Part shown: in pieces, positions 1-9,257 of the stretch
How the letters are laid out: each line of letters begins with the position of its first letter
How positions within the stretch are numbered: the first letter of the stretch is position 1
DNA from: an uncultured Lachnospiraceae bacterium
GTDB lineage: Bacteria > Bacillota > Clostridia > Lachnospirales > Lachnospiraceae
Direction of reading: 5' to 3'
Assembly: GCA_946405185.1 (NCBI GenBank)
Contig: CAMJGH010000004.1
Location: 1 to 64,000 of the forward strand
Length of the DNA stretch: 64,000 nt
Program-made: the position numbers and the translations under genes
The notes under the pieces: generated by a model
Databases searched by the model: none
Told to the model about the DNA's origin: nothing
The model's input: only the letters and a program-made list of their open reading frames with translations

Positions 1-2
1 CG

Positions 3-2762
3 TACGTCACTTACTACGACGACTACATCGAGTCCGAGTGGTGGGCCCTGAAGAAGATCTGGGAAAAGGATCTTCTGTACAAGGGCTTCAAGGTCGTCCC
101 GTACTGCCCGCGCTGCGGGACGCCGCTGTCCTCCCACGAGGTGGCGCAGGGGTACAAGGATATCAAGGAGCGCTCCGCCATCGCCCGCTTCAAGGTGAAG
201 GGGGAGGACGCCGAGATCCTGGCCTGGACCACCACGCCGTGGACGCTGCCTTCCAACGTGGCGCTCTGCGTCAACCCGGAGGTGGAGTACGCGAAGGTGG
301 CCTGCGTGGACGGCCACACCTACTACATGGCCTCCGCCCTGCTGGAGAAGGTTCTTGGGCCGCTCGCCAAAGACGGTGAAAAGGCCTACACGGTGCTGGA
401 GACCATGCCCGGCACCGCGCTGGAATACAAAGAGTACGAGCCGCTGTATCCGGCTTCCTCGGAAGTGGCGAAAAAGCAGCGCAAGAAAGCGCATTTCGTG
501 GTGTGCGACGGGTACGTCACCACGGAGGACGGCACCGGCGTGGTGCACATCGCCCCGGCCTTCGGTGAGGACGATGCCCGCGTGGGCCGCAAGTACGACA
601 TCGCCTTCGTGCAGTTTGTGGATGCGGCCGGCCTGATGACGGCGGACACGCCGTTTGCGGGCAAGTTCGTGAAGGACGCGGACCCGGAGGTCTTAAAGGA
701 CCTGGCCGCGCGCGGCCTGCTGTTCTCGGCGCCCAAGTTCGAGCACAGCTACCCGCACTGCTGGCGGTGCGGCACGCCTCTCATCTACTACGCCCGCGAG
801 TCGTGGTTCATCCGCATGACGGCGGTGAAGGACCAGCTGATCGCGAACAACAACAAGATCAAGTGGTACCCGGAGAGCATCGGCAAGGGGCGTTTCGGCG
901 ACTGGCTGGAGAACGTCCAGGACTGGAGCCTCTCCCGCAACCGCTACTGGGGCACGCCACTGCCCGTCTGGGAGTGCGAAGGGTGCGGCTGCCGCACGGC
1001 CATCGGAAGCCGCGCGGAGCTGCGCGAAAAGAGCCCCAACTATGAGGAAGTGCTGAAAGGTCTTCAAGCCGCCGGCGACAAAGGCTGGTCGGGGGATCAC
1101 ATCGAGCTGCACAAGCCGTACATCGACCAGGTCTTCGTGACCTGCCCGGACTGCGGCAAGCCCATGCGCCGCGTGCCGGAGGTCATCGACTGCTGGTTCG
1201 ATTCCGGCGCCATGCCGTACGCCCAGCACCACTATCCGTTTGAGAACAAGGAGCTGTTTGAGAGCCAGTTCCCGGCGCAGTTCATCTGCGAAGCCGTGGA
1301 CCAGACCCGCGGGTGGTTCTACTCGCTGCTGGCCGAAAGCACCCTGCTGTTCGACGCGCCGTGCTTTGAAAACTGCCTGGTCCTGGGCCACGTGCAGGAT
1401 GAGAACGGCCAGAAGATGAGCAAGTCGAAGGGCAATGCCGTGGATCCGATGGACGCCCTGCTGAAGTACGGCGCCGACGCCATCCGGTGGTTCTTCTACA
1501 CCAACTCCGCGCCGTGGCTGCCGAAGCGCTTCTCGGACAAGGCCGTGGTGGAAGGGCAGCGCAAGTTCCTGTCCACCCTGTGGAACACCTACGCGTTCTA
1601 CGTGCTGTACGCCAACATCGACGGCTTTGATCCCACGAAGTACACCCTGGAGCCGGACAAGCTCCCGGTCATGGACAAGTGGCTGCTGTCCCGCCTGAAC
1701 ACCTGCGTGAAGGCCGCGGACGACGCGCTGGCCAACTTCCGCATCCCGGAGGCTGCGCAGACGCTCGATAAGTTCGTGGATGAGATGAGCAACTGGTATG
1801 TCCGCCGCTGCCGCGAGCGCTTCTGGGCCAAAGGCATGGAGCAGGACAAGATCAATGCCTACCTCACCCTGAACACCGCGCTGGTCACCTTCGTGAAGGC
1901 CGCGGCGCCGATGATCCCGTTCATGACGGAATCCATCTACCGCAACCTCGTCTGCTCCGTGGACGCCTCCGCGCCCGAAAGCGTGCACCTGTGCGCCTAC
2001 CCGCAGGCGGATGAGAGCCTGATCGACAGGGATCTCGAAGCCCGCATGGACGAAGTGCTGAAGATCGTGGTCATGGGCCGCGCAGCCCGAAACGACGCCG
2101 CGGTCAAGAACCGCCAGCCGCTGGCGCAGATGTTCGTCAAGGCCGGCGCCGCGCTGCCGGACTACTTCGCGGACATCGTGAAGGACGAGCTGAACGTCAA
2201 GGAGATCGTCTTTACGGACGATGTGCGCGAGTTCACCACCTACGAGTTCAAGCCGCAGATGCGCACCGTCGGCCCGAAGTACGGCAAGCTCCTCGGCAAG
2301 ATCAAAGTCATGCTTTCCGAACTGGACGGCAACGCCGCCATGGACGAGCTGAACGCCACCGGGGTACTGAAGCGCTCCGTTGACGGGCAGGACGTGGAAC
2401 TGACCGAGGCCGACCTCCTCATCGAGATGAAGAAGAAGGAAGGCTACGTTTCCCAGAACGCCGGCGAGATGACGGTGGTACTGGACACGCGCCTGACGGA
2501 CGCGCTCATCGAGGAAGGCTTCGTGCGCGAGCTGGTCAGCAAGCTGCAGACCATGCGCAAGGAAGCCGGCTTTGAGGTGACGGACCACATCCGTGTGACC
2601 TACGAAGGGAACGGGAAGATCAAAGCGATCTTTGCACAGTACGGCGCCGACATCGCCGGCGATGTGCTGGCGGATGAGATGGCCGAAGGCACCGAAGGGT
2701 ATGCCAAAGAGTGGGATATCAACGGCGAGACTGTCACGCTGGGCGTGACCAAACTCTCCTGA
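3..2762 (+). CDS. ileS: Isoleucyl-tRNA synthetase, 3' part (5' end outside window)
   Basis: Charges tRNA-Ile with isoleucine in the cytosol. The frame is open from the first complete codon at position 3, so the N-terminal part, including the HIGH-type motif, lies upstream of the window. Visible are a zinc-ribbon-like CPRCG near the beginning, the CP1 editing region, the DQTRGWFYSLL segment that precedes the active site, and the KMSKS loop encoded at 1413-1427. The C-terminal part (DELNVKEIVF, then a long ELDG and EEGFVRELVSKLQ stretch) resembles the long eukaryote-like (type 2) IleRS class, which is often mupirocin-tolerant; that class call is inference. The stop is followed after 26 bp by glgP with no terminator between them, so the two may be co-transcribed. 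Confidence 0.96.
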   Translation, partial: YVTYYDDYIESEWWALKKIWEKDLLYKGFKVVPYCPRCGTPLSSHEVAQGYKDIKERSAIARFKVKGEDAEILAWTTTPWTLPSNVALCVNPEVEYAKVACVDGHTYYMASALLEKVLGPLAKDGEKAYTVLETMPGTALEYKEYEPLYPASSEVAKKQRKKAHFVVCDGYVTTEDGTGVVHIAPAFGEDDARVGRKYDIAFVQFVDAAGLMTADTPFAGKFVKDADPEVLKDLAARGLLFSAPKFEHSYPHCWRCGTPLIYYARESWFIRMTAVKDQLIANNNKIKWYPESIGKGRFGDWLENVQDWSLSRNRYWGTPLPVWECEGCGCRTAIGSRAELREKSPNYEEVLKGLQAAGDKGWSGDHIELHKPYIDQVFVTCPDCGKPMRRVPEVIDCWFDSGAMPYAQHHYPFENKELFESQFPAQFICEAVDQTRGWFYSLLAESTLLFDAPCFENCLVLGHVQDENGQKMSKSKGNAVDPMDALLKYGADAIRWFFYTNSAPWLPKRFSDKAVVEGQRKFLSTLWNTYAFYVLYANIDGFDPTKYTLEPDKLPVMDKWLLSRLNTCVKAADDALANFRIPEAAQTLDKFVDEMSNWYVRRCRERFWAKGMEQDKINAYLTLNTALVTFVKAAAPMIPFMTESIYRNLVCSVDASAPESVHLCAYPQADESLIDRDLEARMDEVLKIVVMGRAARNDAAVKNRQPLAQMFVKAGAALPDYFADIVKDELNVKEIVFTDDVREFTTYEFKPQMRTVGPKYGKLLGKIKVMLSELDGNAAMDELNATGVLKRSVDGQDVELTEADLLIEMKKKEGYVSQNAGEMTVVLDTRLTDALIEEGFVRELVSKLQTMRKEAGFEVTDHIRVTYEGNGKIKAIFAQYGADIAGDVLADEMAEGTEGYAKEWDINGETVTLGVTKLS

Positions 2763-2788
2763 ACCGCAGTCTGACGGAGGGAATCTAA

Positions 2789-5272
2789 ATGGAAGAGAAG
2801 ATCACATATATGTCTGATTACGGTTTCAACAAGGAAGAGTTCAAGAAGAGAGTCTGCGACAACATCAAGAGCCAGTTCCGCCGGACCATCGACGAAGCCA
2901 CCCCGCAGCAGGTCTATCAGGCCGTGTGCTATGCGGTGAAGGACGTCGTCATCGACGAGTGGATCGCCACCCAGCAGGAGTTTGACCGGCGGGACGCCAA
3001 GACCGTCTACTACCTGTCCATGGAGTTTCTGATGGGCCGCGCCCTCGGCAACCTGATGATCAACATCGGCGCCGCCGACGAGATGCGCGAAGCCCTGGAC
3101 GAACTTGGCTTTGACCTGAACGTCATCGAGGACCAGGAGCCGGACGCGGCGCTGGGCAACGGCGGCCTGGGCCGCCTCGCCGCCTGCTTCCTGGATTCGC
3201 TGGCCACCCTGGGGTACCCTGCCTACGGGTGCGGCATCCGCTACCGCTACGGCATGTTTGCCCAGAAGATCGAGAACGGCTTCCAGGTGGAAGTGCCGGA
3301 CAACTGGCTCAAGGACGGCAACCCGTTTGAGATCCGCCGGCCGGAATACGCCTGCGAGGTGCGCTTCGGCGGCCACGTGCGCGTGGAGTATGATGAGGAA
3401 GCCAAACGCAACCGCTACATCCAGGAGGGCTACCAGTCCGTGCGCGCGGTGCCGTACGACATGCCCATCGTGGGCTACCGCAACAACGTGGTCAACACGC
3501 TGCGCATCTGGGACGCCGAGCCCATCAACACCTTCAACCTTGAGAGCTTTGACCGCGGCGACTACATGCGCGCCGTGGAGCAGGAGAACCTGGCGAAGAA
3601 CATCGTCGAGGTGCTCTACCCGAACGACAACCACTACGCCGGCAAGGAGCTGCGCCTGAAGCAGCAGTACTTCTTCATCTCCGCCTCCCTGCAGCGCGCC
3701 GTGGCCAAGTACAAGAAGCGCCACCGCGGCGATGTCCGCAAGATGTACGAGAAGGTGGCCTTCCAGATGAACGACACCCATCCGTCGGTGGCCGTAGCCG
3801 AGCTGATGCGCCTGCTGATGGACGAGGAAGGCCTGGAGTGGGACGAGGCGTGGGCCATCACCACCAAGTGCTGCGCCTACACCAACCACACCATCATGAG
3901 CGAAGCGCTGGAGAAGTGGCCGCTGGAGCTGTTCTCCCGCCTGCTGCCGCGCATCTACCAGATCGTGGAAGAGATCAACCGCCGCTTCTGCGAGGAAGTG
4001 CGCCAGGCGTTCCCGGACGATCCGGGTGCCGTCTCCCGCATGGCCATCGTCTATGACGGGCAGGTGCGCATGGCGCATCTGGCCATCGTGGGCAGCCACT
4101 CGGTCAACGGCGTGGCCCAGCTGCACACCGAGATCTTAAAGACCCAGCTGTTAAAGGACTTCTACGCCATGACGCCGGAGAAGTTCAACAACAAGACCAA
4201 CGGCATCACGCAGCGGCGCTTCCTGCTGCACGGAAACCCGCTGCTGGCAGACTGGGTCACCAACCACATCGGCGACGCCTGGATCACGGACCTGTCCGAG
4301 ATGAAGAAACTCGCCGTCTTCGCGGACGATGAGCAGGCCCAGCAGGAGTTCTTAAACATCAAGTACCGCAACAAGCTGCGTCTGGCGAAGTACGTCAAGG
4401 AGACGAGCGGGGTGGATCTGAACCCCTACTCCATCTTCGACGTGCAGGTCAAGCGTCTGCACGAGTACAAGCGGCAGCTCTTAAACATCCTGCACGTGAT
4501 GTACCTGTACAACCAGTTCAGGGACAACCCTCAGATGGAGTTTGAGCCGCGCACGTTCATCTTCGGCGCCAAGGCGGCGGCCGGCTACGCCACGGCCAAA
4601 CTGACCATCAAGCTGATCAACGCGGTGGCGGACGTGATCAACAACGACCGCTTCATCGACGGGAAGCTGAAGGTGGTCTTCATCGAGAACTACCGCGTGT
4701 CCAACGCGGAGCTGATCTTCGCGGCGGCGGATGTCTCCGAGCAGATCTCGACCGCCTCCAAGGAGGCCTCCGGCACCGGCAACATGAAGTTCATGCTCAA
4801 CGGCGCGGTCACCATCGGCACCATGGACGGCGCCAACGTGGAGATCGTGGAGGAAGTGGGCGAGGAGAACGCGGTGATCTTCGGCCTGACCAGTGAGGAA
4901 GTCATCAATTACGAGAAGAACGGCGGGTACGATCCCATGGAGATCTTCAACTCCGACCAGGAGATCCGCCGGGTGCTGATGCAGCTGATCAACGGCTTCT
5001 ACTCGCCGGATGATCCCGAACTGTTCCGTCCGCTCTACAACGCTCTCCTGTACGGCAACGGCGGGCGTGCGGACCAGTACTTCATCCTGAAGGACTTCAA
5101 CGACTACCACCGCGCCCAGTGCGAGATGGAGCAGTTCTACCGTGACCGCAAGCGCTTCGCCAAGGCGGAGATCCTGAACGTTGCCTGCTCCGGCAAGTTC
5201 TCGTCCGACCGCACCATCGAGGAGTACGTCCGGGATATCTGGCACCTGGACAAGGTGACCGTGGAACTGTGA
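2789..5272 (+). CDS. glgP: Glycogen/alpha-glucan phosphorylase
   Basis: Releases glucose 1-phosphate from alpha-1,4-glucans using phosphate and PLP; GT35 family. The 827-residue length is normal for the family. Diagnostic segments are EFLMGRALGNLM near residue 75, GNGGLGRLAACFLDSLATL near 113, the DTHPSVAVAELMR stretch, VQVKRLHEYKRQLLN, and the PLP site EASGTGNMKFMLNGA, whose lysine is about residue 667. The start at 2789 follows a GGAGGG site; a second in-frame ATG lies at codon 8 but has no better ribosome site. It follows ileS by 26 bp. With the sugar kinase, isomerase and epimerase genes nearby it fits storage-glucan and hexose metabolism. Confidence 0.96.
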   Translation: MEEKITYMSDYGFNKEEFKKRVCDNIKSQFRRTIDEATPQQVYQAVCYAVKDVVIDEWIATQQEFDRRDAKTVYYLSMEFLMGRALGNLMINIGAADEMREALDELGFDLNVIEDQEPDAALGNGGLGRLAACFLDSLATLGYPAYGCGIRYRYGMFAQKIENGFQVEVPDNWLKDGNPFEIRRPEYACEVRFGGHVRVEYDEEAKRNRYIQEGYQSVRAVPYDMPIVGYRNNVVNTLRIWDAEPINTFNLESFDRGDYMRAVEQENLAKNIVEVLYPNDNHYAGKELRLKQQYFFISASLQRAVAKYKKRHRGDVRKMYEKVAFQMNDTHPSVAVAELMRLLMDEEGLEWDEAWAITTKCCAYTNHTIMSEALEKWPLELFSRLLPRIYQIVEEINRRFCEEVRQAFPDDPGAVSRMAIVYDGQVRMAHLAIVGSHSVNGVAQLHTEILKTQLLKDFYAMTPEKFNNKTNGITQRRFLLHGNPLLADWVTNHIGDAWITDLSEMKKLAVFADDEQAQQEFLNIKYRNKLRLAKYVKETSGVDLNPYSIFDVQVKRLHEYKRQLLNILHVMYLYNQFRDNPQMEFEPRTFIFGAKAAAGYATAKLTIKLINAVADVINNDRFIDGKLKVVFIENYRVSNAELIFAAADVSEQISTASKEASGTGNMKFMLNGAVTIGTMDGANVEIVEEVGEENAVIFGLTSEEVINYEKNGGYDPMEIFNSDQEIRRVLMQLINGFYSPDDPELFRPLYNALLYGNGGRADQYFILKDFNDYHRAQCEMEQFYRDRKRFAKAEILNVACSGKFSSDRTIEEYVRDIWHLDKVTVEL

Positions 5273-5285
5273 TCCTGCCATAAAC

Positions 5286-5325
5286 ACAGCCCGCCGGCTT
5301 TTGGTGACAAAAGCGGCGGGTTGTG
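5286..5325 (+). terminator. Hairpin after glgP, overlapping the next promoter
   Basis: A long imperfect inverted repeat, with CCCGCC and CTTTTG on the left arm pairing with CAAAAG and GGCGGG on the right arm around a GTGA loop. It has no good T-run on the plus strand, so it may be a weak terminator or a processing/stability structure. The right half lies inside the spacer of the putative promoter at 5304-5332. Confidence 0.5.
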
Positions 5326-5332
5326 CTATAGT
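5304..5332 (+). promoter_or_regulatory. Sigma-A type promoter for the SDR gene
   Basis: GTGACA, 17 bp spacer, TATAGT. It sits about 60 bp upstream of the SDR start. The leader that follows contains a TCCGG/CCGGA stem before the AAGGAGG ribosome site. Confidence 0.55.
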
Positions 5333-5393
5333 GAATTCACGTATGTTCTGAGGAATCCGGCCCTGCAGCCGGAACAGTAAGGAGGAAAAAGCC

Positions 5394-6194
5394 ATGGGGA
5401 TCTTAAACAGCTTTTCGCTTGAGGGCAAGGTTGCTCTCGTGACCGGCGCTTCCTACGGCATCGGTTTCGCCATTGCGACCGGTTTTGCCGAGGCGGGTGC
5501 CACTATCGTCTTCAACGACATCAATCAGGAACTGGTGGACCGCGGTCTGGCGGCCTATGAGGAGAAGGGTATCAAGGCGCACGGCTATGTCTGCGACGTT
5601 ACCAATGAGGAAGCGGTGCAGGCCATGGTCGCCCGCATCAGGGAAGAAGTCGGTGTGATCGACATCCTGGTCAACAATGCCGGCATCATCCGCCGCATCC
5701 CCATGCTGGACATGAGCGCGGCGGACTTCCGCAAGGTCGTCGACGTGGATCTGAACGCGCCGTTCATCGTTTCCAAGGCGGTGCTGCCGGGCATGATCGA
5801 GAAAGGCCACGGCAAGATCATCAACATCTGCTCCATGATGAGTGAGCTGGGCCGTGAGACGGTTTCCGCCTATGCGGCAGCCAAGGGCGGTCTGAAGATG
5901 CTCACCCGCAACATCTGCTCCGAGTACGGTGAGGCCAACATTCAGTGCAACGGCATCGGGCCCGGCTACATTGCCACGCCGCAGACCGCGCCGCTGCGCG
6001 AGCGTCAGGCTGACGGTTCCCGTCATCCGTTCGATCAGTTCATCATTGCCAAGACGCCGGCGGCCCGCTGGGGCGAGACCGCGGATCTGGTCGGACCGGC
6101 CGTGTTCCTGGCGTCGGATGCGTCGAACTTTGTGAACGGACATATTCTTTATGTCGATGGCGGTATTCTGGCTTACATTGGAAAACAGCCGTAA
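5394..6194 (+). CDS. Gluconate 5-dehydrogenase-type short-chain dehydrogenase
   Basis: Probably a cytosolic NAD(P)-dependent oxidoreductase interconverting gluconate and 5-ketogluconate, or a related 2-keto-3-deoxygluconate dehydrogenase. The protein is a classical SDR of 266 residues: cofactor motif TGASYGIG at 17-24, NNAGI near 93, and catalytic Tyr160 and Lys164 in YAAAK. The C-terminal end GILAYIGKQP and the overall pattern match the IdnO/Gno/KduD group; the exact sugar acid is not decidable by eye. The start is fixed by AAGGAGG at 5380-5386. Codon use is richer in GGT, CGT and GTT than the neighbours, suggesting high expression. It has its own promoter and a long inverted repeat follows it. 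Confidence 0.85.
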   Translation: MGILNSFSLEGKVALVTGASYGIGFAIATGFAEAGATIVFNDINQELVDRGLAAYEEKGIKAHGYVCDVTNEEAVQAMVARIREEVGVIDILVNNAGIIRRIPMLDMSAADFRKVVDVDLNAPFIVSKAVLPGMIEKGHGKIINICSMMSELGRETVSAYAAAKGGLKMLTRNICSEYGEANIQCNGIGPGYIATPQTAPLRERQADGSRHPFDQFIIAKTPAARWGETADLVGPAVFLASDASNFVNGHILYVDGGILAYIGKQP

Positions 6195-6213
6195 ACAGAA
6201 GTAACCAGTCGGT

Positions 6214-6258
6214 ACCGGTATCCCTTTCCGGCTTCTGTAAGCCGGGAGGGATACTGGT
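6214..6258 (+). terminator. Long inverted repeat after the SDR gene
   Basis: Arms 6214-6232 and 6241-6258 pair almost completely (CCGG, TATCCCT and CCGGC on the left with GCCGG, AGGGATA and TGG on the right), loop about 8 nt. There is no T-run on either strand, so termination would be factor-dependent or the hairpin stabilises the transcript end. A weak TTGACG follows, but no convincing -10 element. Confidence 0.5.
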
Positions 6259-6305
6259 ATTGACGGCTTCGTAAACAGCTTCACAATGGTTTGGGGGAGG
6301 CACAC

Positions 6306-7181
6306 ATGCGTCTCGGGGCTTTGGAGGCCGGCGGCACCAAGATGGTGCTGGCCATCGGCGATGAAAACGGTCATATCGAGAAACGGATGACGCTGCCTAC
6401 GCGCACGCCCGAGGAGACCATTCCGCCCATGATCGCGTTCTTCCAGGAGAACCCGGTGGAGGCGCTGGGGATCGCCTGCTTCGGCCCGGTGGATCTGGAT
6501 AAGACATCGCCCACGTACGGGTACATCACGTCCACGCCGAAGCTGGCGTGGCAGAACACCGACATCGTGGGCGCGTTCAAAAATGCCCTGCACATTCCGG
6601 TGGGGTTTGACACGGACGTCAACGGGTCGTGCCTGGGCGAGGCCACGTTCGGGGCCGCCAAAGGCCTGTCGGATGCGGTCTACATCACCGTGGGCACGGG
6701 CGTGGGCATGGGCATCCTCTCCGGAGGGCAGCTCATCCACGGCATGATGCACCCGGAAGCCGGGCACATGCTGCTCACGAAACACCCGAACGATACCTAC
6801 AAAGGCCACTGCCCGTTCCACGCCAACTGCCTCGAAGGCCTGGCGGCGGGGCCGGCGGTCGAAGAGCGGTGGGGCGCCAAAGGCATCGAACTGGCGCCGC
6901 GCGCCGAAGTCTGGGAGATGGAGGCGTACTACCTCGCCCAGGCGGTGGTCAGCCTGATCCTCACGGTCTCGCCCAAACGCGTGATCCTGGGCGGCGGGCT
7001 GATGCACCAGCGCCAGCTGTATCCGCTGGTGCGGGAGCAGGTGAAAACCCTGCTGAACGGCTATATCCGGACACCGCAGATGGCGGATCTGGAGCACTAC
7101 ATTACGGAACCGGGGCTGGGCGACGATCAGGGCATCCTGGGAGCGCTCATGCTCGCTGAGAAAGAACGGACACATGCCTGA
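6306..7181 (+). CDS. ROK-family fructokinase/hexokinase
   Basis: ATP-dependent sugar kinase, most likely for fructose. The N-terminal phosphate loop appears as LEAGGTKMVLAIG, which is the variant seen in bacterial ROK fructokinases. The zinc-binding region has HMLL, then GHCPFHANCLEGLAAGPA, the H-C-H-C pattern of this subgroup. VILGGGLM near the C-terminus is also typical. ATG 6306 is chosen because GGGGGAGG at 6293-6300 is correctly spaced for it; an upstream TTG at 6291 would place the ribosome site inside the gene. Length is 291 residues, normal. It overlaps the mannose-6-phosphate isomerase gene by 8 bp, which fits conversion of fructose and mannose into fructose 6-phosphate. Confidence 0.9.
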   Translation: MRLGALEAGGTKMVLAIGDENGHIEKRMTLPTRTPEETIPPMIAFFQENPVEALGIACFGPVDLDKTSPTYGYITSTPKLAWQNTDIVGAFKNALHIPVGFDTDVNGSCLGEATFGAAKGLSDAVYITVGTGVGMGILSGGQLIHGMMHPEAGHMLLTKHPNDTYKGHCPFHANCLEGLAAGPAVEERWGAKGIELAPRAEVWEMEAYYLAQAVVSLILTVSPKRVILGGGLMHQRQLYPLVREQVKTLLNGYIRTPQMADLEHYITEPGLGDDQGILGALMLAEKERTHA

Positions 7182-8115
7182 ACTGCTGCTGCTGGAAGCG
7201 CCGGTCAAAGAGAATATCTGGGGCGGAACGGGACTGGCGGAATTCGGATATCCGCTGCCGTCGGATACGTGCGGCGAAGCCTGGGTGGTGAGTGCACATC
7301 CCCACGGGGACGCGCGCATCCGCGAAGGGCGCTTTGCGGGGCAGACGCTCTCGCAGGTGTACCGTGAGAACCGGGCGCTGTTCGGCCCGGACGCACCGGA
7401 CGAGTTCCCGCTGCTGGTCAAGATCATCGACGCCCAGCAGGATCTGAGCATTCAGGTGCACCCGGACGATGCCTACGCCCGGGAACATGAAAACGGAAGC
7501 CTCGGAAAATCGGAGTGCTGGCTCATCACCCGGGCCGGCGCCTACGGAGGCATTGTCTTCGGGCACCGCGCGAAGACAAAAGAAGAACTGAAAGAGATGG
7601 TCACCGCGGGCCGCTTTGACGAGCTGATCTGCCGCCGGCAGGTCGCCGCGGGTGACTTTTTCGATATTCAACCGGGAACCGTGCACGCCATCTGTGCCGG
7701 CACGCAGCTGGTCGAGGTGCAGCAGAGCAGCGATATCACCTACCGGCTCTACGATTACGGACGCCTGCAGAACGGCCGTCCGCGCCCGCTGCATCTGGCG
7801 CAGGCGCTGGATGTCATCAAAGTGCCGGCTGTCTACGAAGAGCAGCCGCGCCGGGAGCGGCAGGAGGGCAACGCCCTGGTCACCGTGCTGACGGAGGGTC
7901 CGTACTTCACCGTGGCGGACACCGAGATCAGCGGCCTGTGGCGGGCATCCTGGCAGACCCCGTGGGCCTGCGGCGTGGTGCTGGACGGCAGCGGGATGCT
8001 GGCGGATCACCCGGTCAAAAAAGGGGACAGCTTCGTGATCCTGTCTCCGGAAGGGCTCTCGGCCGCCGGCCGCATGCGCGTCCTGTTTGCGGGGCCGGGC
8101 GGAAGTCATCTATGA
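7174..8115 (+). CDS. manA: Mannose-6-phosphate isomerase, short class I type
   Basis: Interconverts mannose 6-phosphate and fructose 6-phosphate; zinc-dependent cupin enzyme of the cytosol. The zinc site is visible as QVHPDD near residue 90, GKSECW just after it, and GTVHAICAG near 170. The 313-residue length matches the Bacillus ManA/Pmi form rather than the longer E. coli form. It starts inside the preceding kinase gene (8 bp overlap) and its stop TGA overlaps the ATG of the next gene (ATGA at 8112-8115), so translation is probably coupled through the run. Confidence 0.93.
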   Translation: MPELLLLEAPVKENIWGGTGLAEFGYPLPSDTCGEAWVVSAHPHGDARIREGRFAGQTLSQVYRENRALFGPDAPDEFPLLVKIIDAQQDLSIQVHPDDAYAREHENGSLGKSECWLITRAGAYGGIVFGHRAKTKEELKEMVTAGRFDELICRRQVAAGDFFDIQPGTVHAICAGTQLVEVQQSSDITYRLYDYGRLQNGRPRPLHLAQALDVIKVPAVYEEQPRRERQEGNALVTVLTEGPYFTVADTEISGLWRASWQTPWACGVVLDGSGMLADHPVKKGDSFVILSPEGLSAAGRMRVLFAGPGGSHL

Positions 8116-9257
8116 ACGGAACCATGATCAGACAGATCCATCGAAGAGGGAAAAGCAGGGGGGCCGTGGCGGCGCTCCTGCTTTTTGTGCTCTTTCTGAC
8201 ACCGCTGTCGGCGCTGGCGGCGCCGGCGTCCGGCCAGGCCATCGTGGCCGAAGGGTACGTGGTCCTCAACCCGGAGACCGGGCAGGTGATCCTGGAAAAG
8301 AACGCCTGCGAGCGGTATTTCCCGGCCAGTACCACCAAAGTCATGACGGCGCTGATGATCCTCGAAAAGGTGGGGAGCCTGGACGAGGTGCTGACGTTTT
8401 CCGAGTGGGCCATCCAGTCCACACCGTGGGATTCCTCCACGCTGAAGCCGGAAGCATCGCCCGGCGAGCAGATGACCGTGCGCGACGCCCTCTACGGGCT
8501 GATGCTGGCATCGTCCAACGAGTGCGCCAGCGCGCTGGCGGAGTACGCGTACGGCAGCCTGGAGGCGTTCCTGGAAGCCGAACGGATGCGCCTGACGCGC
8601 ATCGGCTGCACCGGCACGCAGTTCGTGAACGCTCATGGCTACCACGATGAGAACCATTACACCACGCCGTACGATCTGGCGCTGATCATGGCGGAGGCGG
8701 TCAGAAACGAGGCGTTCCTGCAGATCGCATCCACCCACGCCTACACCATCCCGGCCACCAACATGGCGGAGCCGCGCGAGGTCTCCATGGGCCACCAGAT
8801 GATCGGCGGCGCCTATGACTACCCGTACGCCGTGGCCGGCAAGACCGGGCACACGCCGGAAGCCGGACGGTGCCTTGTCACCTACGCCGTCAAAAACGGC
8901 ATCCCGCTGGTCTGCGTCATCATGAAGAGCTCCGATGACCAGTTCTACCAGGATACCGACAAGCTGCTCACCGAGGCGTTTGCCATCGAAGAGCGCCGCG
9001 TGATGGCCGAAAACGCGCCGTCCGCGGGCGAGGGCGTCATCTCGAACGAAGGGGATCTCTCCCCGTACGAACTCACGCAGGCCGACCAGGAGGCCGTGGT
9101 CATCGCCTCCCCGGAACTGCCCCGGCAGACCTCCCGCCTGTTCCGCGCCGTCCTGGTGCTGACGGGCGCCGCGTTCGCGGCCGCGGGCGGACTGCTCATC
9201 TTCATGCTGATCACCGGAGTGCGCCTGCTCCTGCGAAGAAGGAAGAAACATGGCTGA
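8112..9257 (+). CDS. D-alanyl-D-alanine carboxypeptidase (PBP5/DacF type), first copy
   Basis: Extracytoplasmic penicillin-binding enzyme that trims the terminal D-alanine of peptidoglycan stem peptides. From the ATG at 8112 there is a basic N-terminus and a signal-peptide hydrophobic stretch (about residues 18-37) ending in ALAAPA. Catalytic motifs are SxxK at Ser73-Lys76, SxN at Ser134-Asn136 and KTG at 244-246. The C-terminus has a second hydrophobic helix followed by RRRKKHG, so the enzyme is probably held by a C-terminal transmembrane anchor rather than an amphipathic helix. 381 residues. It overlaps manA by 4 bp and the second carboxypeptidase by 8 bp. A longer upstream reading of the frame starts inside manA and is not supported. 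Confidence 0.92.
   Translation: MNGTMIRQIHRRGKSRGAVAALLLFVLFLTPLSALAAPASGQAIVAEGYVVLNPETGQVILEKNACERYFPASTTKVMTALMILEKVGSLDEVLTFSEWAIQSTPWDSSTLKPEASPGEQMTVRDALYGLMLASSNECASALAEYAYGSLEAFLEAERMRLTRIGCTGTQFVNAHGYHDENHYTTPYDLALIMAEAVRNEAFLQIASTHAYTIPATNMAEPREVSMGHQMIGGAYDYPYAVAGKTGHTPEAGRCLVTYAVKNGIPLVCVIMKSSDDQFYQDTDKLLTEAFAIEERRVMAENAPSAGEGVISNEGDLSPYELTQADQEAVVIASPELPRQTSRLFRAVLVLTGAAFAAAGGLLIFMLITGVRLLLRRRKKHG

Noticed and set aside
693..2588. 631-codon minus-strand open frame within ileS
   Set aside because: It lies opposite a certain gene; high G+C codon patterns keep the reverse frame open. No family motif is seen in its translation.
6255..6290. Promoter with TTGACG just before the ROK kinase gene
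   Set aside because: The only -10 candidate would place the start on top of the ribosome site, leaving no leader.
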